A DNA stretch of 64,000 bases from Anabaena minutissima FACHB-250 (GCF_014697125.1 NZ_JACJRG010000012.1:123807-187806); one strand, 5' to 3'; shown: positions 14,637 to 24,632, numbered from the stretch's first letter. Numbers and translations are program-made. Notes: generated by a model not told the origin, from the sequence alone.

Positions 14637-17075
14637 ATGCTGGCAAATATTTCAGAAAGACGAATGCACCAAGTTAGATGGGTGCTTACAATTGGCTGGG
14701 GATTGCTGATTGTTTCTTTGTTATACGATCCCCTCTCTCCTTGGTTTACACTTCCTACCAATAGTATTAGTCCTCTAAAAATTAATCCTGAAATTTGCGT
14801 GCAAGTCCAGGGAAAGTGTTTAGAACAAAAGAACTATGCTTTAGGCGCACCAATTTTTTGGGGAATTGTTATTCCTGCTGCTATTTTCAACCTCTTGGTA
14901 TTTGGACATGAAACTTGGCGAAGAATTTGCCCATTGTCTTTTGTTTCCCAAATTCCCCGTGCTTTGGGACGGCAACGACATCAACGGCGCGTGGATGCAA
15001 AAACGGGTAAGGAACGCTTTGAGTTAGTAAAAGTTAACCAAAAATCCTGGTTGGCAAACAATTACCTTTACATCCAATTTGGACTGTTTTATATAGGATT
15101 ATGTAGCCGTATCTTATTTATTAATTCAGATCGCACTGCTTTATTTAGCTTTCTAATTATTACAATCACAGCAGCGATCGCGGTAGGCTATCTTTATGGC
15201 GGCAAATCTTGGTGTCAATATTTCTGCCCTATGGCTCCTGTACAAAAAATCTATGCCGAACCAAGGGGATTATTTAATAGTAAAGCACATGATGGCGAAC
15301 GCCAAGCGATTACCCAATCTATGTGCCGCACCGTCAACAAAGAGGGAAAAGAGCTTAGTGCTTGTGTAGCTTGTAATAGTCCTTGTATTGATATTGATGC
15401 TGAACGTGCTTACTGGGAAAACATTACTAAACCCGAACAACAATGGCTTTATTACGCTTATGTTGGTTTAGTGGTTGGGTACTTTGTTTACTACTATCTT
15501 TACGCAGGTAATTGGGAATATTACTTTTCTGGAGCTTGGTCACACCAAAACAATCAACTCGCTACATTACTAAGTCCAGGTTTTTATCTATTCTCTCATG
15601 CCATTCCTATTCCCAAAATAATTGCTGTTCCCTTGACGCTAGGAGCATTTACTTTCGGGGGTTATTTTCTAGGACGTAAATTAGAAAAGCGATATAAAGC
15701 TTATCTGCTTCGTCAGCACCAATCTGCAAGTATAGAAATAGTTCGCTATCAGATGTTTACGCTTTGCACGTTCTTTATTTTTAATTTTTTCTTTATCTTT
15801 GCAGGGCGTAATTTTATCCGCTTGTTACCTCCACTTTTACAATATCTGTTTCCGGTTTTAATTGCTGTGTGCAGTACCATTTGGCTGTGTAGAACTTGGC
15901 AACGCAATCCTGATCTTTACCAGCGAGAAAGCCTCGCCAGTCGGCTTCGGAAGCAGTTAAGTAAGCTGAATTTAGATACATCACGTTTTTTAGAAGGACG
16001 CTCACTTGACGAACTTAGTGCTGATGAAGTTTATGTCTTAGCAAAAGTTCTCCCAGGTTTTCATAAGGAGAAACGTCTTCAAGTTTATAAAGGAGTTCTA
16101 CAAGAAGCGCTCAAAGAAGGATATGTTGACTATAGCAGCAGCCTAGAAGTTCTCCAGCAGATGCGTCAAGAACTAGATATTACAAAAGAGGAACACGATC
16201 TGATCTTAACCGAACTTGAGGTTGAGTATCCAACTATACTAGATCCCACTAAGCAACATAATCGTGAGGATTTGCTGCGACAGGAAAGCTATCGCGAAGC
16301 TTTTTTGGATGTATTTATAGAGGTGGCTAAAAATCATCCTAATCAAACTGTGGTAGCGGAATTAGTTGAGGTAATGACTGGAGAAAAACCAATTGAATCT
16401 CTTGATGCTGTACTCAACAAGTTATCTAAGGACGAATCTCTTCCCCTGCAACAGATCAGAGAGGAATATGCAATTACAGCCGCAGAGGAAGAAGAGATAT
16501 TGAAAACAACCGAGCCTCGTCAGTTATGGACAACTATCGCTTATACTCTTGATACACTTAATCGGTTAGAAGCGATCGCCATTAAGCGCCAACTCATAAA
16601 AGAAGCTACACCTATTACTGTTAAGCAGGAATTAAGCGTTGAGCAAGTTGCTCATTGCCAAGAAATTTTCCAAAAATTTGACAAGGATGGTAATAATCGT
16701 TTGTCAAGAGGAGAATTATGCTCGGTTTTAAGAGTTCTTGGTTGCCCGTTTTCACCTCAACGGGTACAAGAAATAATGGATGCAATTTCAGAACACTCTA
16801 ATAGTGACAGTGTTAGTTTTGAGGAATTTGCTGTACTACTACAAAGCGATCTAGGCTCTACCAATGAAGATCAAATATTACAGTGGTTTCATCTATTCGA
16901 TGCCGATGGCTCTGGTTATATTAGCTTAGAGGAATTGCACTTATACATCAAAGATATTGTTCCCAATATTACTAAAGCTGAAATTGAAAATATGCTGAAG
17001 CTAGCAGACACTAGCGGCGATCAACAAATCAGCTACGAGGAGTTTCGCGATTTACTTCAACAGATGACACAATGA
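14637..17075 (+). CDS. Polyferredoxin-like membrane protein fused to C-terminal EF-hands
   Basis: An 812-residue fusion. Residues about 1-420 are a membrane electron-transfer module of the NapH/polyferredoxin type: several hydrophobic helices, RRICPLSFVSQ at 97, WCQYFCPMAPVQ at 192 and a cysteine group C230, C243, C246, C250 (ACVACNSPC) fit for a [4Fe-4S] cluster. Residues about 430-660 are a charged helical region (LSADEVYVLAKVLPGFHKEK). Residues about 671-812 are calmodulin-like EF-hands: loops DKDGNNRLSRGE (682-693), a degenerate one near 722, DADGSGYISLEE (755-766) and DTSGDQQISYEE (791-802). Calcium control of an electron-transfer membrane module is the obvious inference. Donors and acceptors are unknown. 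Confidence 0.8.
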   Translation: MLANISERRMHQVRWVLTIGWGLLIVSLLYDPLSPWFTLPTNSISPLKINPEICVQVQGKCLEQKNYALGAPIFWGIVIPAAIFNLLVFGHETWRRICPLSFVSQIPRALGRQRHQRRVDAKTGKERFELVKVNQKSWLANNYLYIQFGLFYIGLCSRILFINSDRTALFSFLIITITAAIAVGYLYGGKSWCQYFCPMAPVQKIYAEPRGLFNSKAHDGERQAITQSMCRTVNKEGKELSACVACNSPCIDIDAERAYWENITKPEQQWLYYAYVGLVVGYFVYYYLYAGNWEYYFSGAWSHQNNQLATLLSPGFYLFSHAIPIPKIIAVPLTLGAFTFGGYFLGRKLEKRYKAYLLRQHQSASIEIVRYQMFTLCTFFIFNFFFIFAGRNFIRLLPPLLQYLFPVLIAVCSTIWLCRTWQRNPDLYQRESLASRLRKQLSKLNLDTSRFLEGRSLDELSADEVYVLAKVLPGFHKEKRLQVYKGVLQEALKEGYVDYSSSLEVLQQMRQELDITKEEHDLILTELEVEYPTILDPTKQHNREDLLRQESYREAFLDVFIEVAKNHPNQTVVAELVEVMTGEKPIESLDAVLNKLSKDESLPLQQIREEYAITAAEEEEILKTTEPRQLWTTIAYTLDTLNRLEAIAIKRQLIKEATPITVKQELSVEQVAHCQEIFQKFDKDGNNRLSRGELCSVLRVLGCPFSPQRVQEIMDAISEHSNSDSVSFEEFAVLLQSDLGSTNEDQILQWFHLFDADGSGYISLEELHLYIKDIVPNITKAEIENMLKLADTSGDQQISYEEFRDLLQQMTQ

Positions 17076-17079
17076 CCGC

Positions 17080-17100
17080 ATAATTCATCCCAGCACAGCA
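17080..17100 (+). repeat. Right copy of the direct repeat flanking the EF-hand gene
   Basis: Matches 14560-14580 at 19 of 21 positions and starts five bases after the EF-hand fusion gene's stop. It may be a duplication created when the gene moved, or shared regulatory sequence. Confidence 0.55.
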
Positions 17101-17404
17101 ATATCTCGGTCATTGCTTAACTCCTGGGATGAGCAAGATTAAAGCCCAACTGCTGTTAAACTCACACGAAACCTTTGGGATCGCCAAAAAAGCAGACTAG
17201 ATTCGCAAATTTTTTAGGATCTTGTTGGAGTAAAAAAAACTACTATGCTCACATCTTGCACCAACCGTATTAACCAGTAAAGATTAAACAAACCAGCATG
17301 AAACTATAACAACAGGCGAATAGAACCAATTAAGTAGCTTTTGTTTTAAATAAACGTGAGTCTCCAAGGAAGGCGCACCTCACGTTAATAGTTAATAGTT
17401 CTCC

Positions 17405-17446
17405 CCCCAGTCCACAGTCCCCAGTCTCCAGTCCCCAATCCCCAGT
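17405..17446. repeat. CCCCAGT heptamer array
   Basis: Six consecutive heptamers: CCCCAGT, CCACAGT, CCCCAGT, CTCCAGT, CCCCAAT, CCCCAGT. Two more units (CCCCAGTCCCC) lie at about 17513-17523. It is the STRR class seen elsewhere in this window. Confidence 0.8.
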
Positions 17447-17642
17447 TATTTAATTTTGAATTTTGTAGGCGCAAGACTTGCCGCAGGCTATTTTGAATTT
17501 TGACTTGATTTGTCCCCAGTCCCCAAATTAACCGCGTATGAGATTGATGAGAAAGTGTACAATGGTTGAGCGATAAAAATAAAGCTTTAATAAATTAGTA
17601 CGGATGGTTATGTGTAAATACCACTCCGACAGATAAAAGTAT

Positions 17643-18407
17643 ATGTATGACGAAGAAGACCTAAGCATACTCGAACTCGATGTCGAGGAGGATTTAGAAA
17701 GTCCCTTAGATAAACTAGAACCAATCACGGCTGAGTCAGAATTGCCGAAACCTGACCCAGACGAAATGTTAGCACTGCTGCAAAACCCCCAACGTCAACA
17801 AAGAATGTTGGCAGCTCGTGCTTTTTGTGATATTGAAGACCCACGCGCTACTCCCCTTTTAATCGACCTGTTGACTGATACTTGTCCATTAGTGCGGGTG
17901 AGTGCAGCCTATGGTCTTGGGCGAAATCCCAGTACCGATGCAGTTGAACCATTAATTAATCAGCTAAATCGAGACTGGAACGGCTATGTACGCAAAGGTG
18001 TCGTCTGGGCTTTAGGGAATTGTCGCGATCGCCGTTGTTTAGCACCCCTAGCAGATGCCTTAAGAACCGATATTTCCGCCGTGCGTTTGTGGTCTGCTAG
18101 TGCCTTAGCACAAATGGCAGATGTCGGTTACGAAGCAATTATAGGAGCAATACCCCCCCTAATTGCAGCCTTATTTCAAGACCCAGTACCAGCCGTCAGA
18201 AGTAACAGTGCGTGGGCAATTGGGCAACTGTGTAAAGAACTACCCTCTAACGTAGTTTATGCCGCAGCGATCGATGCCTTAATTCAGTCCTTTGCCGAAG
18301 AGAAAGACTTAGGTGTGCGGGAAGATGCCAAAGCTTCACTACTAGGTGTAGGCGACCCTCGTGGCTTGCAGCTAATTGAAACCTTAGAACAAGAAGGATG
18401 GTTTTAG
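17643..18407 (+). CDS. HEAT-repeat (PBS lyase-like) protein
   Basis: A 254-residue protein. An acidic N-terminal tail of about 45 residues (MYDEEDLSILELDVEEDLES) leads into five or so HEAT repeats of about 30-35 residues, e.g. DPRATPLLIDLLTD, VRVSAAYGLGRN, VRKGVVWALGN, VRLWSASALAQM and VRSNSAWAIGQL. Repeats of this type form a curved scaffold for binding proteins; in cyanobacteria some serve as bilin lyases or photosystem assembly factors. No catalytic signature is visible. The partner is unknown. Confidence 0.8.
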   Translation: MYDEEDLSILELDVEEDLESPLDKLEPITAESELPKPDPDEMLALLQNPQRQQRMLAARAFCDIEDPRATPLLIDLLTDTCPLVRVSAAYGLGRNPSTDAVEPLINQLNRDWNGYVRKGVVWALGNCRDRRCLAPLADALRTDISAVRLWSASALAQMADVGYEAIIGAIPPLIAALFQDPVPAVRSNSAWAIGQLCKELPSNVVYAAAIDALIQSFAEEKDLGVREDAKASLLGVGDPRGLQLIETLEQEGWF

Positions 18408-18499
18408 AAGAATTAGGGGTTTAGGGGTTTAGGGGAAGGAGACAAGGGAGAAAGAAAAAATTATTACCCCAGTCCCCAATCCTAAATTCCCAGTCGCTT

Positions 18500-18904
18500 C
18501 TACTTCTCAGCTACAGGCTTGACCACATTTAAATCATAGGGACGTTCCGTATCATCCTCGCCCAAATATTCACCATTTTGAATTTCCAGAATGACTAAGG
18601 GAATAGACCCTGGATTGTCAACTTTATGCAGCGTTGCAGCTGGTACATAAGTTGATTGGTTACGGTTTAGTAAGACTTCCTCATCTCCACAAATCACCTT
18701 AGCCACACCAGAGACTACAACCCAGTGTTCATTGCGGTGATAGTGGATTTGTGGTTTGATACCGTGTCTGGGCTTGATTTCAATGCGACTAATTCTATAG
18801 CTTTCTCCCTCTTCGATGACTTCCACATTACCCCAATAACGTGAGCCTGAGTGTGAGGAAGAATCATTGCCATTTAATTGAGTATTATCTTCATTCTGAG
18901 TCAT
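18500..18904 (-). CDS. Cupin domain protein (mannose-6-phosphate isomerase type II-like)
   Basis: A 134-residue single-domain cupin. RYWGNVEVIEEGESYRISRI, PRHGIKPQIHYHRNEHWVVV and VPAATLHKVDNPG are the pattern of the isomerase half of mannose-1-phosphate guanylyltransferase/phosphomannose isomerase. HYH and the following Glu (HYHRNE) plus the later His (ATLHK) are the probable metal ligands. The nucleotidyltransferase half is absent, as in many stand-alone cyanobacterial copies. A link to the GDP-mannose genes at the right end is only thematic. Confidence 0.82.
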   Translation of the reverse strand: MTQNEDNTQLNGNDSSSHSGSRYWGNVEVIEEGESYRISRIEIKPRHGIKPQIHYHRNEHWVVVSGVAKVICGDEEVLLNRNQSTYVPAATLHKVDNPGSIPLVILEIQNGEYLGEDDTERPYDLNVVKPVAEK

Positions 18905-19098
18905 AACTAAAATTTGTGAGCTAAAAGAATATTACTGTTTTCCACAAATCTAACTGAAACCAGATAAAACTAAGCGCAATCCGCAAAAAATGTTAGGCCA
19001 AGATTATCTATAAGTAACGGCTGCTGTCACCTACCCTTAGACCATAAATTGTATCCAATTATTAACTAGTTATTTTTTCTCTCCTGATGCCCAATGCC

Positions 19099-20445
19099 CT
19101 ATTCCCTAACTCCTGTATACTGAATCCGATAAATGCGATTATTGGCTTCCTCTGTGACTAATAAACTGCCATCAGGTAAAACTAATAATCCCACCGGTCG
19201 CCCCCAAGTGCTGGGAACAGAAGGGTTAAGCAAAAATCCAGTCAAGAAGTCTTCGTAGTAGCCTTGTGGTCGTCCTTGAGTATTAAAAGGAACAAAAACA
19301 ATCTTATAACCAGTACCGCGATCGCGATTCCAAGAACCACGAAAAGCCACAAAAGCCCCATTTTTATACTTTTGAGGAAAAGTCTCCCCATCATAAAATT
19401 GCAACCCCAAGGCAGCTGAGTGGGCTTGAAATAATACATCAGGAGTACGGGTACGGGCTGCTAAATTTGGACGTTTACTTTTACCATTCGTTGTTTGACG
19501 AGGATCAAGGTTGCTTGGTTTGAAGTAAGTATAAGGCCAGCCGTAAAACTCCCCTTGTCGAATACGTGTCAAGTAGTCGGGAACTAAATCATCCCCGATC
19601 CCATCCCGTTCATTCACACTGGTGTAAAGTTCCTTGGTGACTGGGTGAAAGTCTAGACCGACTGGGTTACGTAAACCAAAAGCAAAAGTCTTTTGCTCAG
19701 AACCATCTAAATTCATCACCTGTACGGAAGCCCGTGGTAATTCCTCTTCATCTACATTAGAACGAGAACCCACAGAAACATATAGCTTATTACCATCAGG
19801 TGAAACTACTACATTCCTTGTCCAATGCTGATTGTAACCACCACCAGGAAGATCAGCGATTTTTTTACCGTTACCAGTTAGTTGCTGTTGTCCCTGACTA
19901 TAAGGAAACCGTATAACCGCATCGGTATTACCCAAAAAGAAGGAATCACCCCTAAAAGCCATACCAAAGGGAATATTCAGCCCATTGGACGCACTAGCGA
20001 AGGTTTGACGGACATCAGCCACCCCATCACCGTTGGTATCTCGCAACAGACGAATGCGGTTTTGTCTAGTTTCCGTGACCAACACATCACCACTGGGAGT
20101 TAAAGCTAACCAACGTGGCGCATTTAAACCATCAGCAAAAACATTCACTGTAAAACCCGATGGTACTTTGAGTATTGGTTTTTCAGGAATTGGTACAACT
20201 TGAGGTGGTTTAGATGCACTGTCTGTGGCGAAGGGTGCAGGTAAATTCTGCAAGTTGATGCGGATGGGTTGGGGTGAAAGTGTTTCCGTCGGAATTACAT
20301 TTTTTACCTGTGTAGAATCCTGTGCTAATTGAGCCGCAGAAGTAGCTGCTTGCGGTATGGGATTATCTAAAGAGATGCGAGTTTGGTTACAGCCTGCTGC
20401 GATGAATAACCAAACCAGCAGCAATAAATACCTAGAGAGCTTCAT
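19099..20445 (-). CDS. PQQ-dependent sugar (sorbosone/glucose) dehydrogenase-like lipoprotein
   Basis: A 448-residue exported protein. The ATG at 20445 begins a lipoprotein signal, MKLSRYLLLLVWLFIAAGC, with the lipobox cysteine at about residue 19; the in-frame extension upstream to 20511 lacks this logic. The mature part is a six-bladed propeller of the soluble aldose/L-sorbosone dehydrogenase type: VNVFADGLNAPRWLALTPSG, VLVTETRQNRIRLLRD, LYVSVGSRSNV, AFGLRNPVGLDFHP and YGWPYTYF. It probably oxidises a sugar or related compound in the periplasm. Whether PQQ is made by the cell is not known from this window. Confidence 0.83.
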   Translation of the reverse strand: MKLSRYLLLLVWLFIAAGCNQTRISLDNPIPQAATSAAQLAQDSTQVKNVIPTETLSPQPIRINLQNLPAPFATDSASKPPQVVPIPEKPILKVPSGFTVNVFADGLNAPRWLALTPSGDVLVTETRQNRIRLLRDTNGDGVADVRQTFASASNGLNIPFGMAFRGDSFFLGNTDAVIRFPYSQGQQQLTGNGKKIADLPGGGYNQHWTRNVVVSPDGNKLYVSVGSRSNVDEEELPRASVQVMNLDGSEQKTFAFGLRNPVGLDFHPVTKELYTSVNERDGIGDDLVPDYLTRIRQGEFYGWPYTYFKPSNLDPRQTTNGKSKRPNLAARTRTPDVLFQAHSAALGLQFYDGETFPQKYKNGAFVAFRGSWNRDRGTGYKIVFVPFNTQGRPQGYYEDFLTGFLLNPSVPSTWGRPVGLLVLPDGSLLVTEEANNRIYRIQYTGVRE

Positions 20446-20667
20446 GCAAGTAAAAACATATACACAATTTTCTAAATTTAGAATCGAAATCCAGTGATTG
20501 TCACCTCTCAAAAGTCCGATTTTTGTATTTTTACACCTAATATATTGCTGTGGTCATTCATATAGAGACGAGATTTATCTACACAAATAACCCTTAACTA
20601 AAAGTCAACAGCTTACCTCTAACCCTCTGCCTTTTCTTGACCTCACAAAATCACGTTGCTTCCAATG

Positions 20668-22581
20668 TCAGATGAAATTGACTCGCACAATTATATCGTT
20701 GAAATCTTGATCGCCACCATTTGGTAAATCCTCAAAGCCAAAGGTGTTATTACTTAATAAGCGGATGTGATCCACTTGCTTATCACTAGTCGGATTAGCA
20801 CCCAAAAATGAGAAATAAACAGAATTTCCTCGACTTATATATGTGTTTGGATCGCCATTAGCAATAATAAATGGTGCAAAGATACTATTAGAATTGAATT
20901 TTCCGTTGGATGTGACTGTTGTTTGGTTAGTTCCTGTCAATCCGACAACCATACTATTAATTGCTGCTTGGGTATAGTCTGAATCTCCAGGTTTATAAAT
21001 CATACCGTTGATATTAATAGTACCTATTTCATCAGTCACCTGATAAAAGCCAATAAAGTTATCATAAGCTGCCTCTCTATTAACAGTAAAGGTAACGTTC
21101 ACATTATCACCGACATAAAGCAGTTCTCCTTGAGTTGAACCTTGTTGACCAAATTGGTTACTCAAACCGAAATCTAATGATTGATTTGTCGCCTGAATAT
21201 TCACTGCTAGATTTGTAAAATTCAGAGAAAAAACATTGTTACCCAAGTCTTGAATATTTTGGATTGAGGAAAACACTATGTCACCATAACTGGCTTTACT
21301 GATTACAGTTTGAGTTGTAGTGCTTTGAACTAAATAAAATCTGAAGTTAGAACCAGAGTCTAATTGCATTGAGCGAATAACATCGCTGTTACTGAACCCA
21401 TTTGGCAAATTGGCAATGGTGGAGAAAATTACCTTAGCTCTTGCTAAAGCTGCTTTGTTATAACCGTCTGCACCTGGAAGAAGTGATTTCCCCGTATCAT
21501 CTTTAACGCTACCCGCAGCATCATCAACATTAAATACACCTAGTTCATTCAACCGATTAGGATTAGGAGTACTGCTAGCAATAGTAATTTTGAGTATGGC
21601 TTTACCATTAGCACCTTTAATGTTAAAAACGTCCTCAGAAACCTTTGTTAATTCAGGAGAAATAACGATATTGTTATTGTTAACACCAATATTTAACGCT
21701 TTTTCAAAGAATAGTCCACTTTGGTCTGTTGTTTTTACCCGAATTTTGTAACTAGATTTGACATCAAAATTCGGAGCATTATTAATTTGTAACTTATCCC
21801 CATTGATCGTAAAAACGGCATTGTCTGTATCATCAATACCAGCAACTAAGCTGTAGGTAAAAGTGTTATTTGCGTCTGGATCAGTGCTGCTAAATATGCC
21901 AATGATTGTATTAGCTGAGACATTCTCATCAACCGTTATAACATCCAATGATAAATCTGTAGGTGCTTCGTTGAGGTCGTTGACTGCGATCACCAATGCT
22001 TTTTCAACGAAAAGCCCATCATTATCGGTAGTGCGAACGCGGAGACTGTAACTAGATTTAGCCTCAAAGTTTGGAGAACTATTAATTTTTAGGTTATTAC
22101 CATCAATGGTGAAAGCAGTATTATCTGTATCACCATCCCCAGCAACTAAAGTGTAGATGAAAGTGTTATTTGCATCTGGATCTGTGCTGCTAAATATGCC
22201 AACGATTGTATTCGTTGAGACATTCTCATCAACAGTTGTAACATCCAATGATAAATCTGTAGGTGCATAAATCTGAGTGTAAGTAATGCTATTGTCTGTG
22301 TTGGCATCAAAAAAAATGTCAGCGTTGACTGTAAAAATATCAGGGATGACAAATTGTAACCCTAATCCTTGATCTGCAATTTCTCCTGATTCGTTAGTTA
22401 ATAATAGTGCTAAATAATCATCAGTTTGGGTGTAAGTCTGTCCACCGTAGATAGCAGAAATATTTAAGCCTTCGTCCAGTGTTACTTGTTGATCGTCAGC
22501 AACAGCTTGATTGAAGAAGAAGTTGCCTGTGAGACTTTGGTCAGTATTAGAGAATTTATAATAAAGGATTGAGTCAGCCAT
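20668..22581 (-). CDS. Cadherin-repeat protein with C-terminal DUF4114
   Basis: A 637-residue protein, probably extracellular. Two tandem cadherin-like repeats of 100 residues each (about 107-306) share APTDLSLDV, TVDENVS, FSSTDPDANNTF and SYxxRVxTTD, with calcium-binding acidic residues. The coding DNA of the two units repeats with an exact 300-base period (e.g. 21901 against 22201). The C-terminus has VDHIRLLSNNTFGFEDLPNG then GDQDFNDIIVRVNF, the DUF4114 signature. I see no classical signal peptide, as in many cyanobacterial proteins secreted by type I systems. Function is probably adhesion or surface coating. Confidence 0.8.
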   Translation of the reverse strand: MADSILYYKFSNTDQSLTGNFFFNQAVADDQQVTLDEGLNISAIYGGQTYTQTDDYLALLLTNESGEIADQGLGLQFVIPDIFTVNADIFFDANTDNSITYTQIYAPTDLSLDVTTVDENVSTNTIVGIFSSTDPDANNTFIYTLVAGDGDTDNTAFTIDGNNLKINSSPNFEAKSSYSLRVRTTDNDGLFVEKALVIAVNDLNEAPTDLSLDVITVDENVSANTIIGIFSSTDPDANNTFTYSLVAGIDDTDNAVFTINGDKLQINNAPNFDVKSSYKIRVKTTDQSGLFFEKALNIGVNNNNIVISPELTKVSEDVFNIKGANGKAILKITIASSTPNPNRLNELGVFNVDDAAGSVKDDTGKSLLPGADGYNKAALARAKVIFSTIANLPNGFSNSDVIRSMQLDSGSNFRFYLVQSTTTQTVISKASYGDIVFSSIQNIQDLGNNVFSLNFTNLAVNIQATNQSLDFGLSNQFGQQGSTQGELLYVGDNVNVTFTVNREAAYDNFIGFYQVTDEIGTININGMIYKPGDSDYTQAAINSMVVGLTGTNQTTVTSNGKFNSNSIFAPFIIANGDPNTYISRGNSVYFSFLGANPTSDKQVDHIRLLSNNTFGFEDLPNGGDQDFNDIIVRVNFI

Positions 22582-22703
22582 TTTTTTACCTAAATAAATA
22601 ACAGGTGGAAAAAGATAGAAATAGTTTTTTATTAAGCAGAAACGTGTGTAATCACATCTCTGCTAGAGTTAGTCTTCTGGTCAGTGTTCAGGAAAGCGGT
22701 GTG

Positions 22704-24611
22704 TTAACCTGGCGGATTTGCTCCAGTCGTGAGTGCAGTATTCATAGCTTGAAATATCTGGCTCTGATCAACTACTCCCCGAATACCAGGCACACTGTAA
22801 GTACCAGAGCTATCTGTCATCTGGAAGCCTTGACCCAATAATTTAGTCAAAGTTGATGAATAAGCACCTTGGTAGTAAACAGGCACAATTCGTCTGCTGT
22901 GGCTACCCCAAAGATATTTTTTACTTGGGTCAGATCCCCAGAAGTGTCCAGCATTGGCTGAAAGGTGCTGATTAAAAGTGATGTCCTTGGCGTTAAACTT
23001 CAACCCTCTAGACAGGTTTGGATCTTGAGCAGTTAACTTGGAGGGGAAGTTGGGATTTAAAGTCAGGTAGTGGTCATGGTCAGCCGTAACAATTAGCAAG
23101 TTTTTGCTCCAACCGCCATTGTTGTTGATCCAATTAATGGTTGTTTGCACGGCTTTATCGAAGTCATTCATCGTACCAATCAGGTTATCCATATTGTTAT
23201 CATGGGCAGCCCAGTCGATATCACCGCCTTCAACCATCAGCCAGAAACCATCTTGGTCTTTACCCAAGACGGTTAAAGCTGCTTGAGTCATGTCAGCTAA
23301 AGTAGGATTTTCGTTAATCTCTCTGGCAATGAAGCTAGCGTTAGTTTCACCAGGAGACAGAGGACGAACAGTATCAGGGTTAGGAGTTTGATTTGTAGAA
23401 GTTGTGCTGCTAAAGAGTGTAAATTGACCTAAACCTGTTGTGCTGTAGTCCCCTTTAGAAGAACTCGTAGGAATGTTGCCATCTTGACCGCGAGTGCCAT
23501 ACAGACCAAATAACTTGCCGCCAGTATTTGGGTTAACTGATGCAGCTGTGTTCAACAGTGTCTGAGTTGCATTCGGGCCACGCTCCAAAAAGGTGTAGCC
23601 GTAGCGATTGTTAGGATTTGATGAAGCAGGAGCTGAACAAGCGGCTGCATCGCTCAAGGCTGTTTTACCAGTTAACTCTTTGTAAGTAGATGCCTTGATG
23701 TAAGTGTAGCTAGTGTTATTACAGACTGGGCCTGAACTGGTAGCGTTCTGGTGATCTAATGGATGACCGCCGCCCAAAATAACATTAGGCTGAAAGTCCA
23801 GCAATGCCTGTTGCAAAATACTGTCTTGATTAGCCTTGTTAGGATCGTAGTCACTATCGTACTTATTACGACGATTTACGAAGGAGACGGCAGCACCGGG
23901 GGTTGCGTGGCTGACTGGTACTGAAGTAACGACTCCCGTAGACTTACCCTGTTCTTTGGCAATTTCGACGATGGTTTTCAGCTTCTGCTCGTAAATGTCT
24001 ACGCCCATCGCGTTGTTATAGCTCTTTACACCTGTATAAAGAGTTGTGGCGGTGTTAGCAGAGTCGGGATAGCTGTACTTAATGTACTCTTTGTCATAAC
24101 TACCGGGGTTGGCAGGGGATAGGGGAATCCAAGGAGTAGGGCCTCCCTTGGTTACGTCATAGCCTGCTAAGTTCCCTGGTAGTGAGGTGTCGCCATTGAT
24201 TGTAGTACCGGGATTAAATGGAGTATGCTGGAATGAAAAGCCTGCACGAACAGGACTTGCACCTGTAAGTGAATTACTTCCATCCAGGGCAGAGTTGCCT
24301 GTTGATTTAACTGAGGTACTTCCCTCAATTGTTGTGCCGTAGGTTGTTACTAGCGCATATCCACTAAGAGTTTGAAAGCTCAAACCAGAGCCTTTACCGG
24401 CTGTGTAAAAAGCTCCACCTTTAGCGATCGCCGCAGATCGGGCTATATTCCAACCCATACCATCGCCAATCATCAAAATCACATTAATCCCATTGCCACC
24501 AGCTAGAGCAGGTTGAATGACGGGATTACCAAATATCAGCATCATGGCAGACAAAAAACTAGCCATAAAAAAGGCCAGAGGCCTCTGGCACTTTCCAAAA
24601 AGTGAAATCAT
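22704..24611 (-). CDS. phoA: Secreted alkaline phosphatase (PhoA superfamily)
   Basis: A 635-residue phosphomonoesterase. The N-terminal hydrophobic segment to about residue 37 (ending PALA) is a signal peptide. Active-site marks are ILMIGDGMGWN (metal-binding Asp), YPDSANTATTLYTG with the Ser nucleophile in DSA, GGDIDWAAHDNN, and IVTADHDHYL with metal-binding Asp and His; a late His is in SANAGHFWG or LWGSHSRR. It is longer than E. coli PhoA (471), with an extended region near residues 110-170. It should release phosphate from organic esters under phosphate limitation. A small exported protein gene lies 21 bases upstream. Confidence 0.9.
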   Translation of the reverse strand: MISLFGKCQRPLAFFMASFLSAMMLIFGNPVIQPALAGGNGINVILMIGDGMGWNIARSAAIAKGGAFYTAGKGSGLSFQTLSGYALVTTYGTTIEGSTSVKSTGNSALDGSNSLTGASPVRAGFSFQHTPFNPGTTINGDTSLPGNLAGYDVTKGGPTPWIPLSPANPGSYDKEYIKYSYPDSANTATTLYTGVKSYNNAMGVDIYEQKLKTIVEIAKEQGKSTGVVTSVPVSHATPGAAVSFVNRRNKYDSDYDPNKANQDSILQQALLDFQPNVILGGGHPLDHQNATSSGPVCNNTSYTYIKASTYKELTGKTALSDAAACSAPASSNPNNRYGYTFLERGPNATQTLLNTAASVNPNTGGKLFGLYGTRGQDGNIPTSSSKGDYSTTGLGQFTLFSSTTSTNQTPNPDTVRPLSPGETNASFIAREINENPTLADMTQAALTVLGKDQDGFWLMVEGGDIDWAAHDNNMDNLIGTMNDFDKAVQTTINWINNNGGWSKNLLIVTADHDHYLTLNPNFPSKLTAQDPNLSRGLKFNAKDITFNQHLSANAGHFWGSDPSKKYLWGSHSRRIVPVYYQGAYSSTLTKLLGQGFQMTDSSGTYSVPGIRGVVDQSQIFQAMNTALTTGANPPG

Positions 24612-24632
24612 TGCAATGCCTTTTAAAGTTAA

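Larger units (their letters stand above)
17076..17642. other. Intergenic region with repeats, no gene
   Basis: No convincing gene is visible. It holds the right direct repeat (17080-17100), the 18-mer TCTTGCACCAACCGTATT at 17254-17271 (also at 63894-63911), six CCCCAGT-type heptamers at 17405-17446, and AATTTTGAA words near 17452-17495 around a GCAAGACTTGCCGCAGGC block. The last 100 bases are AT-rich and probably contain the promoter of the HEAT-repeat gene. Confidence 0.6.
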
